A stretch of 64,000 nucleotides of DNA. It comes from Opisthorchis felineus (taxonomy: Eukaryota > Platyhelminthes > Trematoda > Opisthorchiida > Opisthorchiidae). Both the position numbers and the translations under genes were made by a program. The stretch spans positions 246,827 to 310,826 of the forward strand of contig SJOL01005866.1 in NCBI GenBank assembly GCA_004794785.1, read 5' to 3'. Positions within the stretch are counted from its first letter, which is position 1. Each line of letters opens with the position of its first letter. Positions 44,311 to 56,700 of this stretch are shown here, piece after piece. The notes under the pieces are model-generated. The model was given only the letters and a program-made list of their open reading frames with translations, had not been told where the DNA came from and made no database searches.

Positions 44311-46124
44311 CTTCATTACTGTTTTCCATTGCAGTGGAATACCAGTATCTTCAGTCATTTGCCTTGTTTCCTATAATTTTACCGGAGGAGCCGTATCTTA
44401 TGTTCAAGTCTGTTCATCCCAGATTCTTCAAATACGCTGTTTTGCTCACTGAAGCTACCAGTTAAGAGAATTTTTCCTCACTGGGTCCGATATCTTACTG
44501 ACCCCGATTTACTGCATAAGGCGCGCCTAACATGCCCTGTATATTTTGTTCCATCTGGACTTTTTAGAGGCATGTCGTAGGTTGTCATGCTGAGAAGTCA
44601 CCCAGCTGTGTTAAAGTGGCCGCGTTGGGCCAGCACGCACAAATTTCTGCCGATGTCGAAACTTTTGGCGGAGCAACCCTCTGCATTCACAAGACACAAA
44701 TCGAATACTTGTGTTCAGCCTCAGCGCTAACAGGTCTCGAGGTTGCATTCGAGTTGCATAGTATTTCTCGTCGGGTTAACGGCAAAGGATGAGTCGTTTT
44801 ACGCTCCCTTCATTGAGGAGTCCACTGCATATTTATGGCAGACTCATCTACCTTCTGATTGCGGAGATGAGTTTGTGGCGTAGTAGTGGATTCACGACTC
44901 ACGAGATGAAACCAATATTCAAATTTAGAAGTGTGACATTTGCGATATCCACCACCTCGAGTTGCACAGTATCACATTCGTGGACAGTCTTACACGCACC
45001 GTATCATCTAACAGCCAGTACCAAAGAAGCACTTAACCCAAGGTTCTCGAACGTTGGGAGTCAATACTGTGGACTGAATATTTCATGGTTCAGTTGCGAT
45101 TTGGAAGATGTAGTAGAATTGAGGTTGCTGTCGTACACGAATAACGAATAAACTATAACCACAGGGTCTTTGTGAGTGTACGCATTACTCCGCGGGATGT
45201 CCAAAATAGAAATACATTTGCCTGACAAAATGACTGTTTCAGTGTTGGTGAGAGCGGTCCGTTGACGGTGACTTTATATGCATGTTTGCCTTAACATCGG
45301 ATAATCACTTATCGGTGTGTACTGTTACATGGGTCCGTCTGTTGCAGCAGAACGAGTAAACTACAGCAACGCTCCAAGAGAGCCCATCATTGGAAAAGGG
45401 AGTCGCACACCACACTGGTTTACGCAGATTCTCCTGGAAAGTGCTCTCTGAGGAACAACAACAATCCCAGTACTCAACGGCCATTCACCAGAAATTTCGT
45501 CTGAGTGCACACCCCTTTTTTATCACAAAGCATTTCTGGAAATCTACCTCCAGGTTTAACTATTGAACCGATAATTGGCCCACGTAATTCCTTGGCCACA
45601 AGACAGCGGAAAAATTAGGCATTTCGCTGTTCAGTTTGGAATTTTCAACTCGGATAACTTCGGCTAGGAGTATTTCGAGAAGTCGAGGTGATGTTGTGCT
45701 GGTATGAAGCGGTAGCAACAAATGCTACATGTGTAACGGTGTATACTACTGATGAAGTATGTGAGTAGCTTATGGTCTGGTGTCCAAGCTCCACTCCCAC
45801 ATCTGATAGAAGATGAAGGCTGTTACGGAAATTACAGAACCGCTTTGCGGTGTTCGTTTACTACTGTTTAACTGTTAACGAACGTCCAGGAAAGTTCAAG
45901 AGGACGCGTGAGAATGCAGCTGAGATGTTTACTTTCGTGTCTAATGGCTTGTAACTGCTTAGTTCGTGTTTGCTAATAAACAACTTCGCAGCGAAAGACT
46001 TTCCTCCTTTCACATGTAGCAGTTGATATTCTGACTAGGCGAACCGCTAGAATGGACACTTTAGCAAAGACGGAACTTTGAGGAAGTAGGTAGTGTTCAA
46101 ATGCTGTACAGAGATACATCACGA

Positions 46125-46481
46125 TCAACACCGATCTCGGTAGGTGTGACCTAGAGACAAGCGTGGCAAGATTCGCATGCACATCAGTTCTTGAAAGAGT
46201 AATTTACACGCATAGGGCATGCGGACCGTCACGACTTGCCGGCTGCTTCGACAATATTGGCACCAAACACGCGAGGTGGCTAATAGTCCACATTTCTCAC
46301 AAACACAGGCGTCGTACACATCACTGGAGGTTAGGAGACGTTCGACAAGTAGTTGCGAAGTTCCATAGGCGATGAAGCAGTCACGTTCCATCTCACCAAT
46401 TCGCAAACCACCTTCACGGCTCCGACCTTCGGTTGGTTGGCGAGTAAGGGCAGTCACTGGACCACGGGATCGAGCATGCAC
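46125..46481 (-). CDS. POLR3B: RNA polymerase III subunit RPC2, last coding exon
   Basis: Last exon of the second-largest subunit of RNA polymerase III, which forms one side of the active cleft and transcribes tRNA, 5S and U6 genes. It begins after TTTGCAG in phase 0 and ends at a stop at 46125-46127. The 118 residues show [20 protein letters not shown], then [11 protein letters not shown] (the conserved clamp/anchor segment), and a zinc site of two CxxC pairs (CEKCG and CQYCRSS). [12 protein letters not shown] follows near the C-terminus. Length and order match human POLR3B very well. The downstream neighbour on the other strand is the REPS gene. Confidence 0.96.
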   Translation of the reverse strand: MHARSRGPVTALTRQPTEGRSREGGLRIGEMERDCFIAYGTSQLLVERLLTSSDVYDACVCEKCGLLATSRVWCQYCRSSRQVVTVRMPYACKLLFQELMCMRILPRLSLGHTYRDRC

Positions 46482-46805
46482 CTGCAAATTATTGATGGGA
46501 TGTTAGAAGACGGAGCAGTATGAAAAACCACAGTGTGGTAAACAATTTTAACGAGTTAGAACGGAAAGGCCATGCACATTGTTCGTCCAGCCATTGCGGA
46601 AAATTAGGTACAGCATTCTACTTTGTTACGAGAACAATGAGGACCGTGTAAGCCACGCCCTTATTGAAATTTTGTTAGGCATAGATTGCACAGTTGTCAT
46701 GATACAGTTGCTTGCTTGAAGGTAGGTGACAGTTCAAAATTAAAAATTGATGGGCGCTGAGTCATCAGTTTGACAAACAAAATGGACGAATCAGAACAAA
46801 CTAAC

Positions 46806-47045
46806 CTTGTCCATAACCATGTGCTTCAGTCGCTGGTAGTACACTGGACCAAAGTAAATATAGGCCTCCAACGGGGCACCAGTGACACCAGAATACAGCA
46901 CTTCTTTTCCTAGATAGTGGTGACCATGTTCGATTAGTACACGAGATAGGGTTTCCGCGGAATCTCCGGAAAAGGCCGACCCATCACGAATACGTCCCTC
47001 AATTGCACCAGCCTTACTGCCAAGAAGCTCCAGAAGCTTACCGAC
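46806..47045 (-). CDS. POLR3B: RNA polymerase III subunit RPC2, internal exon
   Basis: An 80-codon exon, phase 0 at both ends, between CTACAG and AAG/GTTAGT. It encodes VGKLLELLGSKAG, then HGHHYLGKEVLYSGVTG and EAYIYFGPVYYQRLKHMVMD, which in human POLR3B directly precede the last exon's MHARARGP. The segment belongs to the wall/hybrid-binding region leading to the clamp. All conserved residues I can recall from the family are present and there is no interruption. Confidence 0.95.
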
Positions 47046-47520
47046 CTGTAGAGTGAGATAATATAGATCCTCAACTTAACGTCCGATGAGCGCTCGCTTG
47101 CAATGTTAAGCACAGTAAGTGAATTACGTTGGAGCACGTAAAATTCATAGGCCAGCATAGGGCCAAAAGATCGAGTGGACTGACGGGCTGTACTAGAAAC
47201 TGCATTTCTGGGCTAGTGTGAATGACCTCTCATGTTGTTCACACGCTTGAAACAAATCTATGGGTGGTCGACTCTTACATTTGGATGTCAAGGTGATATT
47301 AAGTATTCATACAAGTGGAAAGCCTTGGCAAGCATCGCCACACCTGGTTTATATCACTTGATTGCATGTTAGCCAAGCACCTTTACTGCGTGTCAACATA
47401 TCGCGACCACTGACATTCCAGTTGTTGCTAGCCCGAAGGTATTGGCACTTACTAACAGCAAATGTAAGCGATGAGCTGAGTAAGGAAAATATGCAAATAC
47501 ATCGATGATGGTGCACCTAC

Positions 47521-47793
47521 CGTCATGCGACTTGGAAATCCATGGGGGTTCATTATCACATCGGGAACGAGACCATGCATTGAGAAAGGCATATCTTCCT
47601 GCCGGACAATCAGACCTACAACGCCCTTTTGTCCGTGGCGACTAGAAAATTTATCACCAACCTCCGGACGACGTGTCTGCCGGAGGAGGACTTTGACCAC
47701 TGCCTGGTTCCCTTCGGAAGTCGAAAACATAACCTTCTCGACATAGGATGGTTCGATTCCTTTGTAATCAGCTGGGCAGCGTCGAAATTCCGT
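47521..47793 (-). CDS. POLR3B: RNA polymerase III subunit RPC2, catalytic-core exon
   Basis: A 91-codon exon, phase 0 to 0 (AAACAG acceptor; ACG/GTAGGT donor). It contains [35 protein letters not shown] and [12 protein letters not shown] followed by [15 protein letters not shown]. The GDKF-SRHGQKG motif is the hallmark of the second-largest polymerase subunit and lies by the active centre and RNA-DNA hybrid. RRPE and SYVEKVM point to the Pol III paralogue rather than Pol I or II. Confidence 0.97.
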
Positions 47794-48348
47794 CTGTTTT
47801 CGAATGGGATGCAAATAAACACGGTAACGTAGAATTACAGAGTAGTATAAGTTCCCAAGTGAAGTTAGCTAGTTGTCGAGATACAGATAGGCGCACTGAC
47901 GCGCCGGCTTATCAAAAATCATCGCTGACATTCAGAAACAAAGTAAAAGAATTAGGGTGAGGCTTTGCATCCTTCACAGTTAGTAGAATGATATGCTGCT
48001 AGGATCTGTTTGTGTTGTACTCCATCACACAGTCAACTGCAATTCGGTAATGCGAGGCAAACCAAATGAGGATTTTAATTCAGATCTAGGATGCCCATAA
48101 ACAGCTTCGCAGCGATGTACAGTAATACCCTTCCACCACGAGAAAATGCTTCCGCCGGGCAAGTTCGGCGGTATGAAATTTCGAGCCGTCGCAATTTCCT
48201 CTTGAGGAAAAAATCACAGAACCTTTAGATCGACCAAATGAGTGATTTACTCCGCAAGGAATTACAGCACAATGGAAATACTCTATGATCTAGATTTGAA
48301 AGACCATCACTTCAAATTGTTTATATCACACTCTTGCTGACATATATC

Positions 48349-48406
48349 GAAACACGGACCTTCCTGTCAGCAGTTTCGAACACCAACGGCTGAGCTGTCT
48401 CGACAT
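48349..48406 (-). mobile_element. SINE head fragment
   Basis: Only the tRNA-like head is recognisable on the - strand: GAGACAGCTCAG, then a B-box-like GTTCGAA and the GGAAGGTCCGTG block. Confidence 0.55.
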
Positions 48407-49033
48407 CAGATGTGCAATAAAACTGAAAATACAGGAATTCAATCCAGACTAGCAGAGCAGAAATTACACTGCCTCGTGTATAAACTGTGCGAAGTGGTTG
48501 TTGTTAGTCACCCTGACAACATGGAAACCGTTTCATCTGGATTTCAATCGAATGCGGCACCACGACTGAGGGCAACTGACGGACATGTGACTCATTCAGA
48601 GGGAACCAGGAATAAGTCAGCTCAAGACAGTGAAAGGACGAAACAGGGGTTGTGCAGTGTTGTAAACAGAAATCATCTCAGCTGGATCAATTTGGTAACA
48701 TCGTAGGAAGACTGTGAGAATAACCGCATGCAAAAGGTATTCATCTAGATTCCTCATAACACTACACGGGCGGCCAAGTCTGCATACGCTAGAAACCATC
48801 GCCGAGTGCATACCACTTTTTAAAGATGGTTTGTCAATTCTCAGAAACAAGCAGTTAACAATAAGCAGGCTTATCGCTAAGATACTCAATAAAACTAAGA
48901 TTGTTCCCCCTAATAGTTCCAATGATTCTGAAGGGGGAGACTGTATTAAGATAATAACGTTTATATATAGCCACGAAGAGCTGTATACGTCCACAATCGT
49001 AATTAATGAGTGCACGAAGTGCTCTCAGAACCA

Positions 49034-49186
49034 CCTCAGACCGGAAGGCCCGTGGTTCAAATCCAGCCTCGACATCTCGACTGCTCCTCTACAGGCTGGA
49101 CGACCTGGCTGTATCGCAGCCCTTGTGCTTTCTTCGGGTAGCGTGGCAGCTAGGTACCGAAAAGATGTCACAGTTGACTAATTTTA
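49034..49186 (+). mobile_element. tRNA-derived SINE, 5'-truncated copy
   Basis: Starting at ACCGGAAGGCCCGTGG, the B box (GGTTCAAATCC), the body (CAGGCTGGACGACCTGGC, then TTCGGGTAGCGTGGCAG) and the tail (TCACAGTTGACTAA) follow. The A-box part is missing or badly eroded. Confidence 0.75.
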
Positions 49187-51111
49187 TTGCATGACCAGCC
49201 AATACAAACACAGTGGTCAATCGTTGGTTGTGAATGGGAAATAATTCGGGCATAAGTTCGACTCCATTCCGCATAAATCCATCCCCGAAATTCTGCATTC
49301 CTGGAGGCTAGAGAAGTTCAGATATTGCGACATATGAAAGACAATACCATCCCAATAAACTCTTCCCGCCAACACACATGGATTGTATACCTAAGGAATG
49401 TAATTCAGTCGCTTTGTTTTTGAACGACATTGAGTCGGAGGAAACCAGAGTGGTTCCACTAGCATTTCGTACAGAATATTTACGTCAACTAGTAATCTGC
49501 TCTAGTTTTAGCAAAAGTGGCTCAACATTCGAACCAGCAGAAATGAATAACGTAATCCAAAGCGGAAACAAGCTAACCTGAGACAATAGTTCACTGCGCA
49601 ACGAATCGATCTCAATATGACAATTAGTGATGCTAAACCAAACTTATTCGAAACTCCTTGTCAACTCAGATTTAACATGGGCCCGAATTTTACAGAGTAC
49701 AGCAGTAAAAATGCACAACCAGTTAGGTGAGTTTTTCAGAAGTTATAATATAGTTCCATAGCCCTCACTTTAAATGAACAAATCCAGAGACAAATAAATC
49801 AACGAATGAATCCGCAGATTGCCAACTTCAAGCTTATCGTAAATTCAAAATGCAAAAGCACGGTAAATAAGGCGAAATGCAGCCTTCAGCACGCAAAACT
49901 ACTTTTCAAACAACGCTCAGCTGGAGCACGTTACGTGGCTCAATACATTAACAACACGGTTACAGTATCGAGGGGATCAAAAAGGGCGTAAACCGCTGTG
50001 CATAGAAGCGTTTATCGTTCCACCCGTCACAGATGGTACCATTGGTTCTTGTGGACGAGTTCACATGAACATGATGCCGCCAAGCTACGGTGTACACATG
50101 CATCGTAAACATGTCATGTTATCGTAGAAGGAATTGAAGTGCAGGCATTCCCAGAATATCATTTGTTAGACTGGAGGTAGGAGCCTGCAATGTATAGTAT
50201 ACGTGTGAGATATGCAAGATGATTAAGGTCACATGCTGCAAGGTGACACAATAAACATTTCGGCCTAGATTTCAAAGAAGCGCATATATTACCACACGGG
50301 ATGCCCACAGTCAACTAGTCGAAGAACACTTCAGGATGCTGAAAATATGCAGGAATAGTGACAAAGAAACTAACTTTCTGCGGATGGGGGAAACTCAACG
50401 GTCATTACGCCTTCAGTGGCTTGCACCTCAATTCACAAACCACGCGAGTCTTGACTGCCCACGTGCGAAATTCAAATATTCGTAATGATTATCATAATGA
50501 AACCTCCATACTCTGTGCAGTAACGTGGTGTACACAAATGGTCTTCAGGTCTATGTGAAGGCCCTAACAGTAGCTACGAATATATACATATCGGGATATC
50601 AATAAAATAGGTCGTCTCTGAAGGCGCGTAGGTCATCTGAGGGAACAATTTCCAGTCTCGCGGAGTCTCGCTGTTTCATAGGTAACCTTCTCAATTCACG
50701 CATACAACTGACTAAAGATATGATTGAGAATATGACCAAGAACATGGTTAAATTCTGACAAGCAGAGTAAGGTTGGCTACATAGCAAAAACAAATCGAGA
50801 TCATGGGCGGTGTACTAACTACCGGCCTGCAGATTTTGCCGACTGTTAGTTCGACCAACTAATCATTCGTGCAAAGTCAAGCCACCAGTATAAAAGTAAC
50901 AGGAACAGGAACAGATGCCCTAGTGTAATGTGATACGCCAAGGCACAGTTGGTCAGTGTGCATATGCAGAATGCACTGACAAGGTTTTATTGATTTGGCG
51001 GCTTACAACAGCCGCCACTGTGTTTATAGTCACACCAAAGCACAGAGCTCAAGTACTCGGTAGAGCTATGGTTGAGCAGACAGAATAAAACGAACATGCA
51101 GGGATGCGTAC

Positions 51112-51290
51112 CATTGATTCATGAGTCCCACCGTGCAGACCGAGCTGACCGGCGTTGTCCTGTGCAGCATTCACTTTGACCACAGGCATTTCCTTATTCA
51201 CCAAAATCTGACGGTCGGATGCACGTGCTCCAACAAAAGCTGTACCGTCCGCTTGTAGAAGTTCATCGCCCCGTCGTGGCAGACCCGTTT
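51112..51290 (-). CDS. POLR3B: RNA polymerase III subunit RPC2, internal exon
   Basis: A 179-nt exon. After CCCCCAG its first two bases complete a Glu codon begun in the previous exon, giving TGLPRRGDELLQADGTAFVG, then ASDRQILVNKEMP. In human POLR3B the same place has DADGICSPGE and QVLVNKSMP. The last part (VNAAQDNAGQLGLHGG) is less conserved, as expected for this loop. It ends with ATG and a GTACGC donor, phase 0, fitting the exon at 47793. Confidence 0.9.
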
Positions 51291-52097
51291 CTGGGGGATG
51301 GGTATTGAAGGTAATGAGTCAACTGGTCAAAAGCAGTGATAAACCATATCAACACATGCTGCATACATTCAGTTTTTCGAATGTGTAATGTGATGTTAAA
51401 AAGGGGTGGAAAACAACCAGCTGAACAGGTGCGCAGGGGTCATAGAGCGATGCGACTGATAGGCGCGGTTTACCCCACTCTCAGTGTCGGCAAAATTCAA
51501 TTCCCATTGGACAATTTCAAATCAGTGAGAAAACTTACATGTTACGATGAGATCTACGAGCACACGCATTAGTTAGGCCGTTTATCTATCGCATCACGAC
51601 CTTATCAATAATTGAGATCAAGTGGAAGAATAAGGACTCAGAAACGAGCCACAGAAAGATTATGGATGTATTCGGTCAAAGAGCCAAACCTCCATTCCCT
51701 CAGTTGTCGCAAACCAAGGATGGAAAAACAACCGGATAACGATGGGACTTCATTGTTCCAAATGCAGAGCGATCCTAATTCGGAGTTTTGGGAAGATAAC
51801 AGCAATGGATTAAAGAAAAATTCAGCTACCGAATGAACCGTTCTACCGCCTGTATTTCGAGCTCAGTCGTCATTGTAAATTAGGCCCTCCTCCTCACCTC
51901 CACTGATAACCCCAAGTAGACTCAGTTGTTTGCGCGATTTGTGCGATAAAGTCACTTTTGACGACTGGTTCAGTGGTTGAGAAGCACTGAACGAACCCAA
52001 CAAAATCGCTAGCTATTCAAAGCACTCCTACCAACTCCAAATAGTACAACGGCATTTGCAGATTCTGGGTAGGGTTGAAATATTTGAGGGGACTTAC
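51291..52097. other. POLR3B intron, no element recognised
   Basis: About 0.8 kb. A 78-codon (51336-51572) and a 74-codon (51612-51836) + strand frame have no recognisable content. No transposon piece is seen. Confidence 0.5.
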
Positions 52098-52293
52098 CTC
52101 GGTCGACACTGGGCCCCATCAAACGGTCGTAAACGGCATTCTCATGCATCTTCAAGTGCACCCCAGCACGTCGGTAGACACAAGCACGAGCAAAGCCACG
52201 GTCCAGGGAAGCCCGGTTAACAATGAGTGCATCTTCAACATCATATCCTGAGTAGGACATAATGGCCACAATCGCATTCTGTCCGGCTGGTAG
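52098..52293 (-). CDS. POLR3B: RNA polymerase III subunit RPC2, internal exon with metal-B motif
   Basis: A 196-nt exon starting in phase 0 after TCTCCTAG and ending one base into a codon (CGAG/GTAAGT). It encodes [20 protein letters not shown] followed by [20 protein letters not shown]. The SYSGYD-EDA motif carries the acidic pair that helps position the second catalytic magnesium ion in this subunit family. RLMGPSVDR closes the exon, where human POLR3B has VMGPMLDA. Confidence 0.95.
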
Positions 52294-52541
52294 CTAGGAG
52301 AAAAGGGCATTTGCAAAAACATTTAAGCAGTCAACAAAAGAAAACTCAGCGGTAAATGATTGAGACCTTCAGGTTGGTCGTGCTAAATTTGCGATTTGTT
52401 TCCCACCAATTTACGGATCATCTCGTATTTCACTTTGAACTAAAAGTGTTTTATTACAGAGTTTCAAAGTCGCAGTACTAGCCCAAACCAATAGTTATGT
52501 AAAATCTCGGCTTTCCCGCGTACTCGGAGAGGAAGTGCTTC

Positions 52542-52676
52542 TCAAGCATAGGGGATATAAAACACACCGCGCTGGTTGGATTGCAAATGCTCAGAGAGAA
52601 CATGAATCCCTGGGGTAATCTCTGGCAATGTTTTTTCGCCGTCGGGAAAGACGGTACACTTATCCAAATATTTGTC
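52542..52676 (-). CDS. Orphan exon-like block in POLR3B intron, possible alternative last exon
   Basis: After a good acceptor (TTATTGTTTCCAG) 44 codons and a stop follow in phase 0: DKYLDKCTVFPDGEKTLPEI, then a short tail ending QRGVFYIPYA. The upstream POLR3B exon (58685) also ends in phase 0, so splicing to this block would give an in-frame but truncated protein lacking the catalytic C-terminus. I recognise no homologue. It may be an alternative terminal exon, an exon relic of another gene, or chance. Confidence 0.28.
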   Translation of the reverse strand, partial: DKYLDKCTVFPDGEKTLPEITPGIHVLSEHLQSNQRGVFYIPYA

Positions 52677-53574
52677 CTGGAAACAATAAGGAAATGATTA
52701 GGTCCTACTACTCCGAGAAATCCGGCAAAATTCAGATTTGAATGATTGTATCATCTAATTAGAGGGTTACAATTTATTTTGTGTTAATTGTACCTTCAGC
52801 TCTCGTACCAGGGGTGGTGTCACGATGTGTGTGGAAAGGCTTGTGTCGTTCCACAAATATCCGATACAAATATTCCACGAAATGCTCAACTCAGGAGCGC
52901 AAACGCGCCTTCTAAGTAATTATCAACCGATTGCCTTAAATGTATTATTACATCAGGCATTGCAGTTTCAGAACTGTCTGGATTTGTTGGCTTTTTCCAC
53001 CGCAATTATATTTGGATCGGTTTCTGTGTACTTGAAAGCAACTTAAACAGGTTCGACCGTTTGTACCTGCCTTCTTTAAGCCTAACGAATATGTTGAAGT
53101 TCCCCGTGCGCTGGTACATAATGTGGACATCTTCACTGCTTACGCGTGTGTTCCACTTGCTTCTTCTGATCCCCGTACTGTGCCTGTAAGATAAAGTATG
53201 CCGCAAGAACAATAGAGCTAATGTGAGGAAAACTCCACATAAGCTAAAAAGGTGCTCTTCGCCAGATAATGCCAGATAACATAAGTGAGGAACATGGTTT
53301 CTACCGCCGCGTTTCCCATTTTTTCAGGGCCCTGATCCGTCGCGATATTACCAGGCACCTGACTATATCATTTGTTGCTTCAACTTATGCTTCCCTGATG
53401 GGACCCTCCACATCGCAGCCGACAGGTTCTCTTTACTAATTATGCAGCTAAGATGGAAACGAAGTACGGTAGAGGTACGGGATCTTACGTGATCAATCAA
53501 ATTGGAAGACAACCGCCTCAATAAGACTTATGTTACTGCGGCTCTCGAAAACAAGATCTATTAGCACCGCTCAC

Positions 53575-53712
53575 GTGTGGCATCCTTCTGGTGCATAGCT
53601 ACCATCCAAATACTGCAAGGCTGTCCGAGCAATGGAAAAGCAAGGGTGGGGTTCAACCATTGATCACCCGGTTAGTAGCTTCAAGCCTTAACCACTGAGT
53701 TATCTTGAGCTC
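53575..53712 (-). mobile_element. Old SINE copy
   Basis: Strongly diverged. In - sense it has GATAACTCAGTGGTTAAGGC, a B-box-like GGTTGAACCC, and a shortened body up to the GCACCAGAAGGATG stretch that corresponds to the usual tail region. Confidence 0.6.
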
Positions 53713-56700
53713 AACCTCTACGTCTCAACCCTCGCCCGTGCTCCAGAGTAACCGGATGACTACGTAAGAGCGCGCATACGGTCAAGCCACATGCATGAGC
53801 CTTGTGAAACCCAGTGAGTACGTGACGACTGATCCAGCAGGTTAGATAGCAGAAATCAACCCACAGCTAGACAGTTTCGTGCATAAGTCCAGTTACTCTT
53901 CAGTTAACATTCGGCTACGAAACTTTTAGAGGTTTAACAGCAAGGTGTTGTTGGAAAGTGGTCCATTAAACTCCCGAAATAAACCTTTACAATTTTTCAG
54001 GTGTAGATGGTCGTTACGATAAAGTGAAAGTAATTCCCATGTTATCTTGGGATTGGGCCACATTAAATTTCGACGATGATTGGCAGAGATTGATGAAGAA
54101 GCATACGAAGAAATGAGCCGATTTTGCTCCTCACCGAATAGGCTAAACCACAGAGCTGGAATAACCAGTGCTACCGTCCGATTCAAAGGATACTGGAATC
54201 CCTTGTGTGTAGTCATCGGGCCATTTCAGATCCAAGGTGGGGACAACTAAACTGCTAAAACACCATTGATACTGCATGTCGATAGATGAGTGTCTAGCGC
54301 TGATGACCAGCCAGGCCGGTTGCGAACCCAATGCAGGTAAACTCATTATTAAGGGGATTAGCTTTTCGTATCCAAATCAACTTCGATTGAACAGTCCCCC
54401 TCTCTCTCACACTCCAGTACAATTGTTGTGGTTAACCCACAACAAGGAGGGAAGCATGAGGCCATAGTTTTGCTGTTATTAGGCTTCAATATCAGGAGTG
54501 CATAACCTTAGCCACACGAGAATCAATTCACATGTGAAGCGAGCCGGCTACTACTTACCCACAGGCGCACATTGAACGCATTCAAACCGTCACATGGGGA
54601 CGGGGAAAACGTTCACACTTGGGAGATTGTAAGTATAACAACTTGAAAGTCACCGAGCCACCCTTCTGGCTGTCCACTACAAATAATTGACGGAATCTCT
54701 TCTTCGGCCACAGAGCATGCGAATAAAGGGTTTCCACCAAATGTTCGCTTCACGTGTCTACTTTTGCACATAAATCTTTATTCTCGGAACTTACGCCGTC
54801 AAGTGTTACTTTGACCCAATTATCTCAGATTCCAACTAGGATCGCTCCATTCCTTTTACCAAACCACAGCAACAGACTGCGTGGTAAAGATACGACTAGA
54901 ACCAACCTCGTGCGGTCAGCCCGAGTGAGGTGCTTTCCGCCAAGGTTACTCTCAACCTATAGACCCGCATTGACCGTGTTCTGAAGACTAGACACGCGAC
55001 TGCGCAGTTTGGTCCAAACGTGGCAAAGACACCTCCTATATACAATGGCCCCTTCAATTTGCCCTCACCTCCATCGGAATATGGATCTCTCATTCTGAAG
55101 ACAGCATTTCGGTTCGGTTCAATTGGACCGACGAAAAAAGTCCCGAAACCCTAAAAAGGACCGCAAAATTCCGGAAGTTTCGATTCTACTATTCTCCAAA
55201 AAATTCCACAATTTTCAGAAATCGGAGACTATGAACAAATTTGGTTTGATGTTTGATTTCCATCTAGTTACAGTGAACCAAAACATAGAACAGTCGAGTT
55301 TAGCTCTACTGGTTACCCTTAATGTGTATTGCTGATACCGCCTAGTGAGCCTGAGAGCTAAGCTTCTCGTAAAAATAGTGCGTAATAAAATGAATCACGA
55401 AATCTACCGTAGAGCGTGAGAGTAACACTAATTAGCCTATTTTTTCTAGTAAATGCTCCAAACACCCACAAGTAATGCGAACTCAATCACTCTATGAAAG
55501 CTTAGTCATATGGGTAAGAATGTGACCAAATTGCTCGGGTTCTTACGCAATCACGGCATGAGAAAAAGGACGTTCCTGCCTCTCGAGGGTGAAGTGATAA
55601 TCGTTTGGTTCAGCGGAAAAGACGTCAAGAGATATTGCTGAGTTAAGCCGAAGCTATCGACGATTGCCAGTTTATGCGTTACATTGTCGTCGAAAATTAA
55701 TGGAGCCGCACAACTTCACACGCACTGTTTCCTGAAGCTCTTTTCGTAGATGATATGTGTCTCCGTTCACGCAACCTCGAATCGCACCGCTAGAAGTAGA
55801 GTGGATTATTGTTTCCACAAGAGTTCATTGCACATAAATCCCGCTAGCTCGTAAACTGATAATTTTGCTTTGAGATCTGTTGTTAAATAAGTTCAAACGT
55901 AAGTGCGAATTGATTCTGTTGAGGATGCAGGCGCTGAGCCGACAATTAAGGCTAGATTCATCCAGTTTCAAATACCGACTGTGCAATTGTGGGTGACGAG
56001 GAAGAGGTGAAAGTCCTCTAGATTGCTTTCCAATGCAAGGATGTAACAAATGACGAACAAGCCAACATGAGTCTATCAAGGAATCGATATTTACTACTTC
56101 ATTGTACTGTTTTCACGTGGCGATAGACCTGATGACCACCAGTGGGAGTTTAAAGGAAGGCGAACGACAAGGATCACCGGAAACGTTGTAGGACACCAGC
56201 TAAGGTAAATGACATTCCGCGGACAAATCTGGAATTAAGGTCCCCAGTAGCGTTTTATGTTCGTTGTGTACTGCGTGAGAACATTTAACAAGGGACCAAA
56301 TAAAGAGAGCGATATAAATCATGTATTATGTACGTACTATGTATGTGATTAAGGCTTTGCTCGTTAGCCACGGAGACCAACGCTCTAATCGTAACAGACC
56401 GCTGAGCTGTTGTTCCTAACTGCATCAGTGACTGATCGGTCTTAAGACCATGAATTTTTCGGGAAGACAAGTTTGTGATGGTGGTATAGGCAAGATTCTG
56501 TGGAGCAGACCGCATCGCAAAATGGCTAACCTAGGTGGACCTAGGATATGACCAGTTTACCAGTTTACCTTTCACGCACATTGTGAGACTATACTGCTTA
56601 GGTGTCCCACCGGTGCGACTGTTTCGGTATGTTGGTGGCTTTAGAACGCACATTCTGTTCACCCTTCAGTTGTGTTCATATCAATCATTTATCAACCGAT

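Larger units (their letters stand above)
39629..46124. other. Intergenic gap between convergent REPS and POLR3B
   Basis: About 6.5 kb between the two stop codons. It contains a candidate polyadenylation signal (39810), a G/C hairpin (40494-40513), an internally deleted RTE copy (41509-42060) and a dispersed repeat (44225-44310). The other stretches (39820-41508, 42061-44224 and 44311-46124) carry only short frames without recognisable content, the largest being 44789-45151 (+, 120 codons). Confidence 0.5.
47794..51111. other. 3.3-kb POLR3B intron
   Basis: The intron holds two SINE fragments (48349-48406 on -, 49034-49186 on +). Frames at 48410-48706, 48617-49015 and 48714-49181 overlap on both strands and have no recognised content. 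The rest (49190-51111) shows nothing identifiable. Confidence 0.5.
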
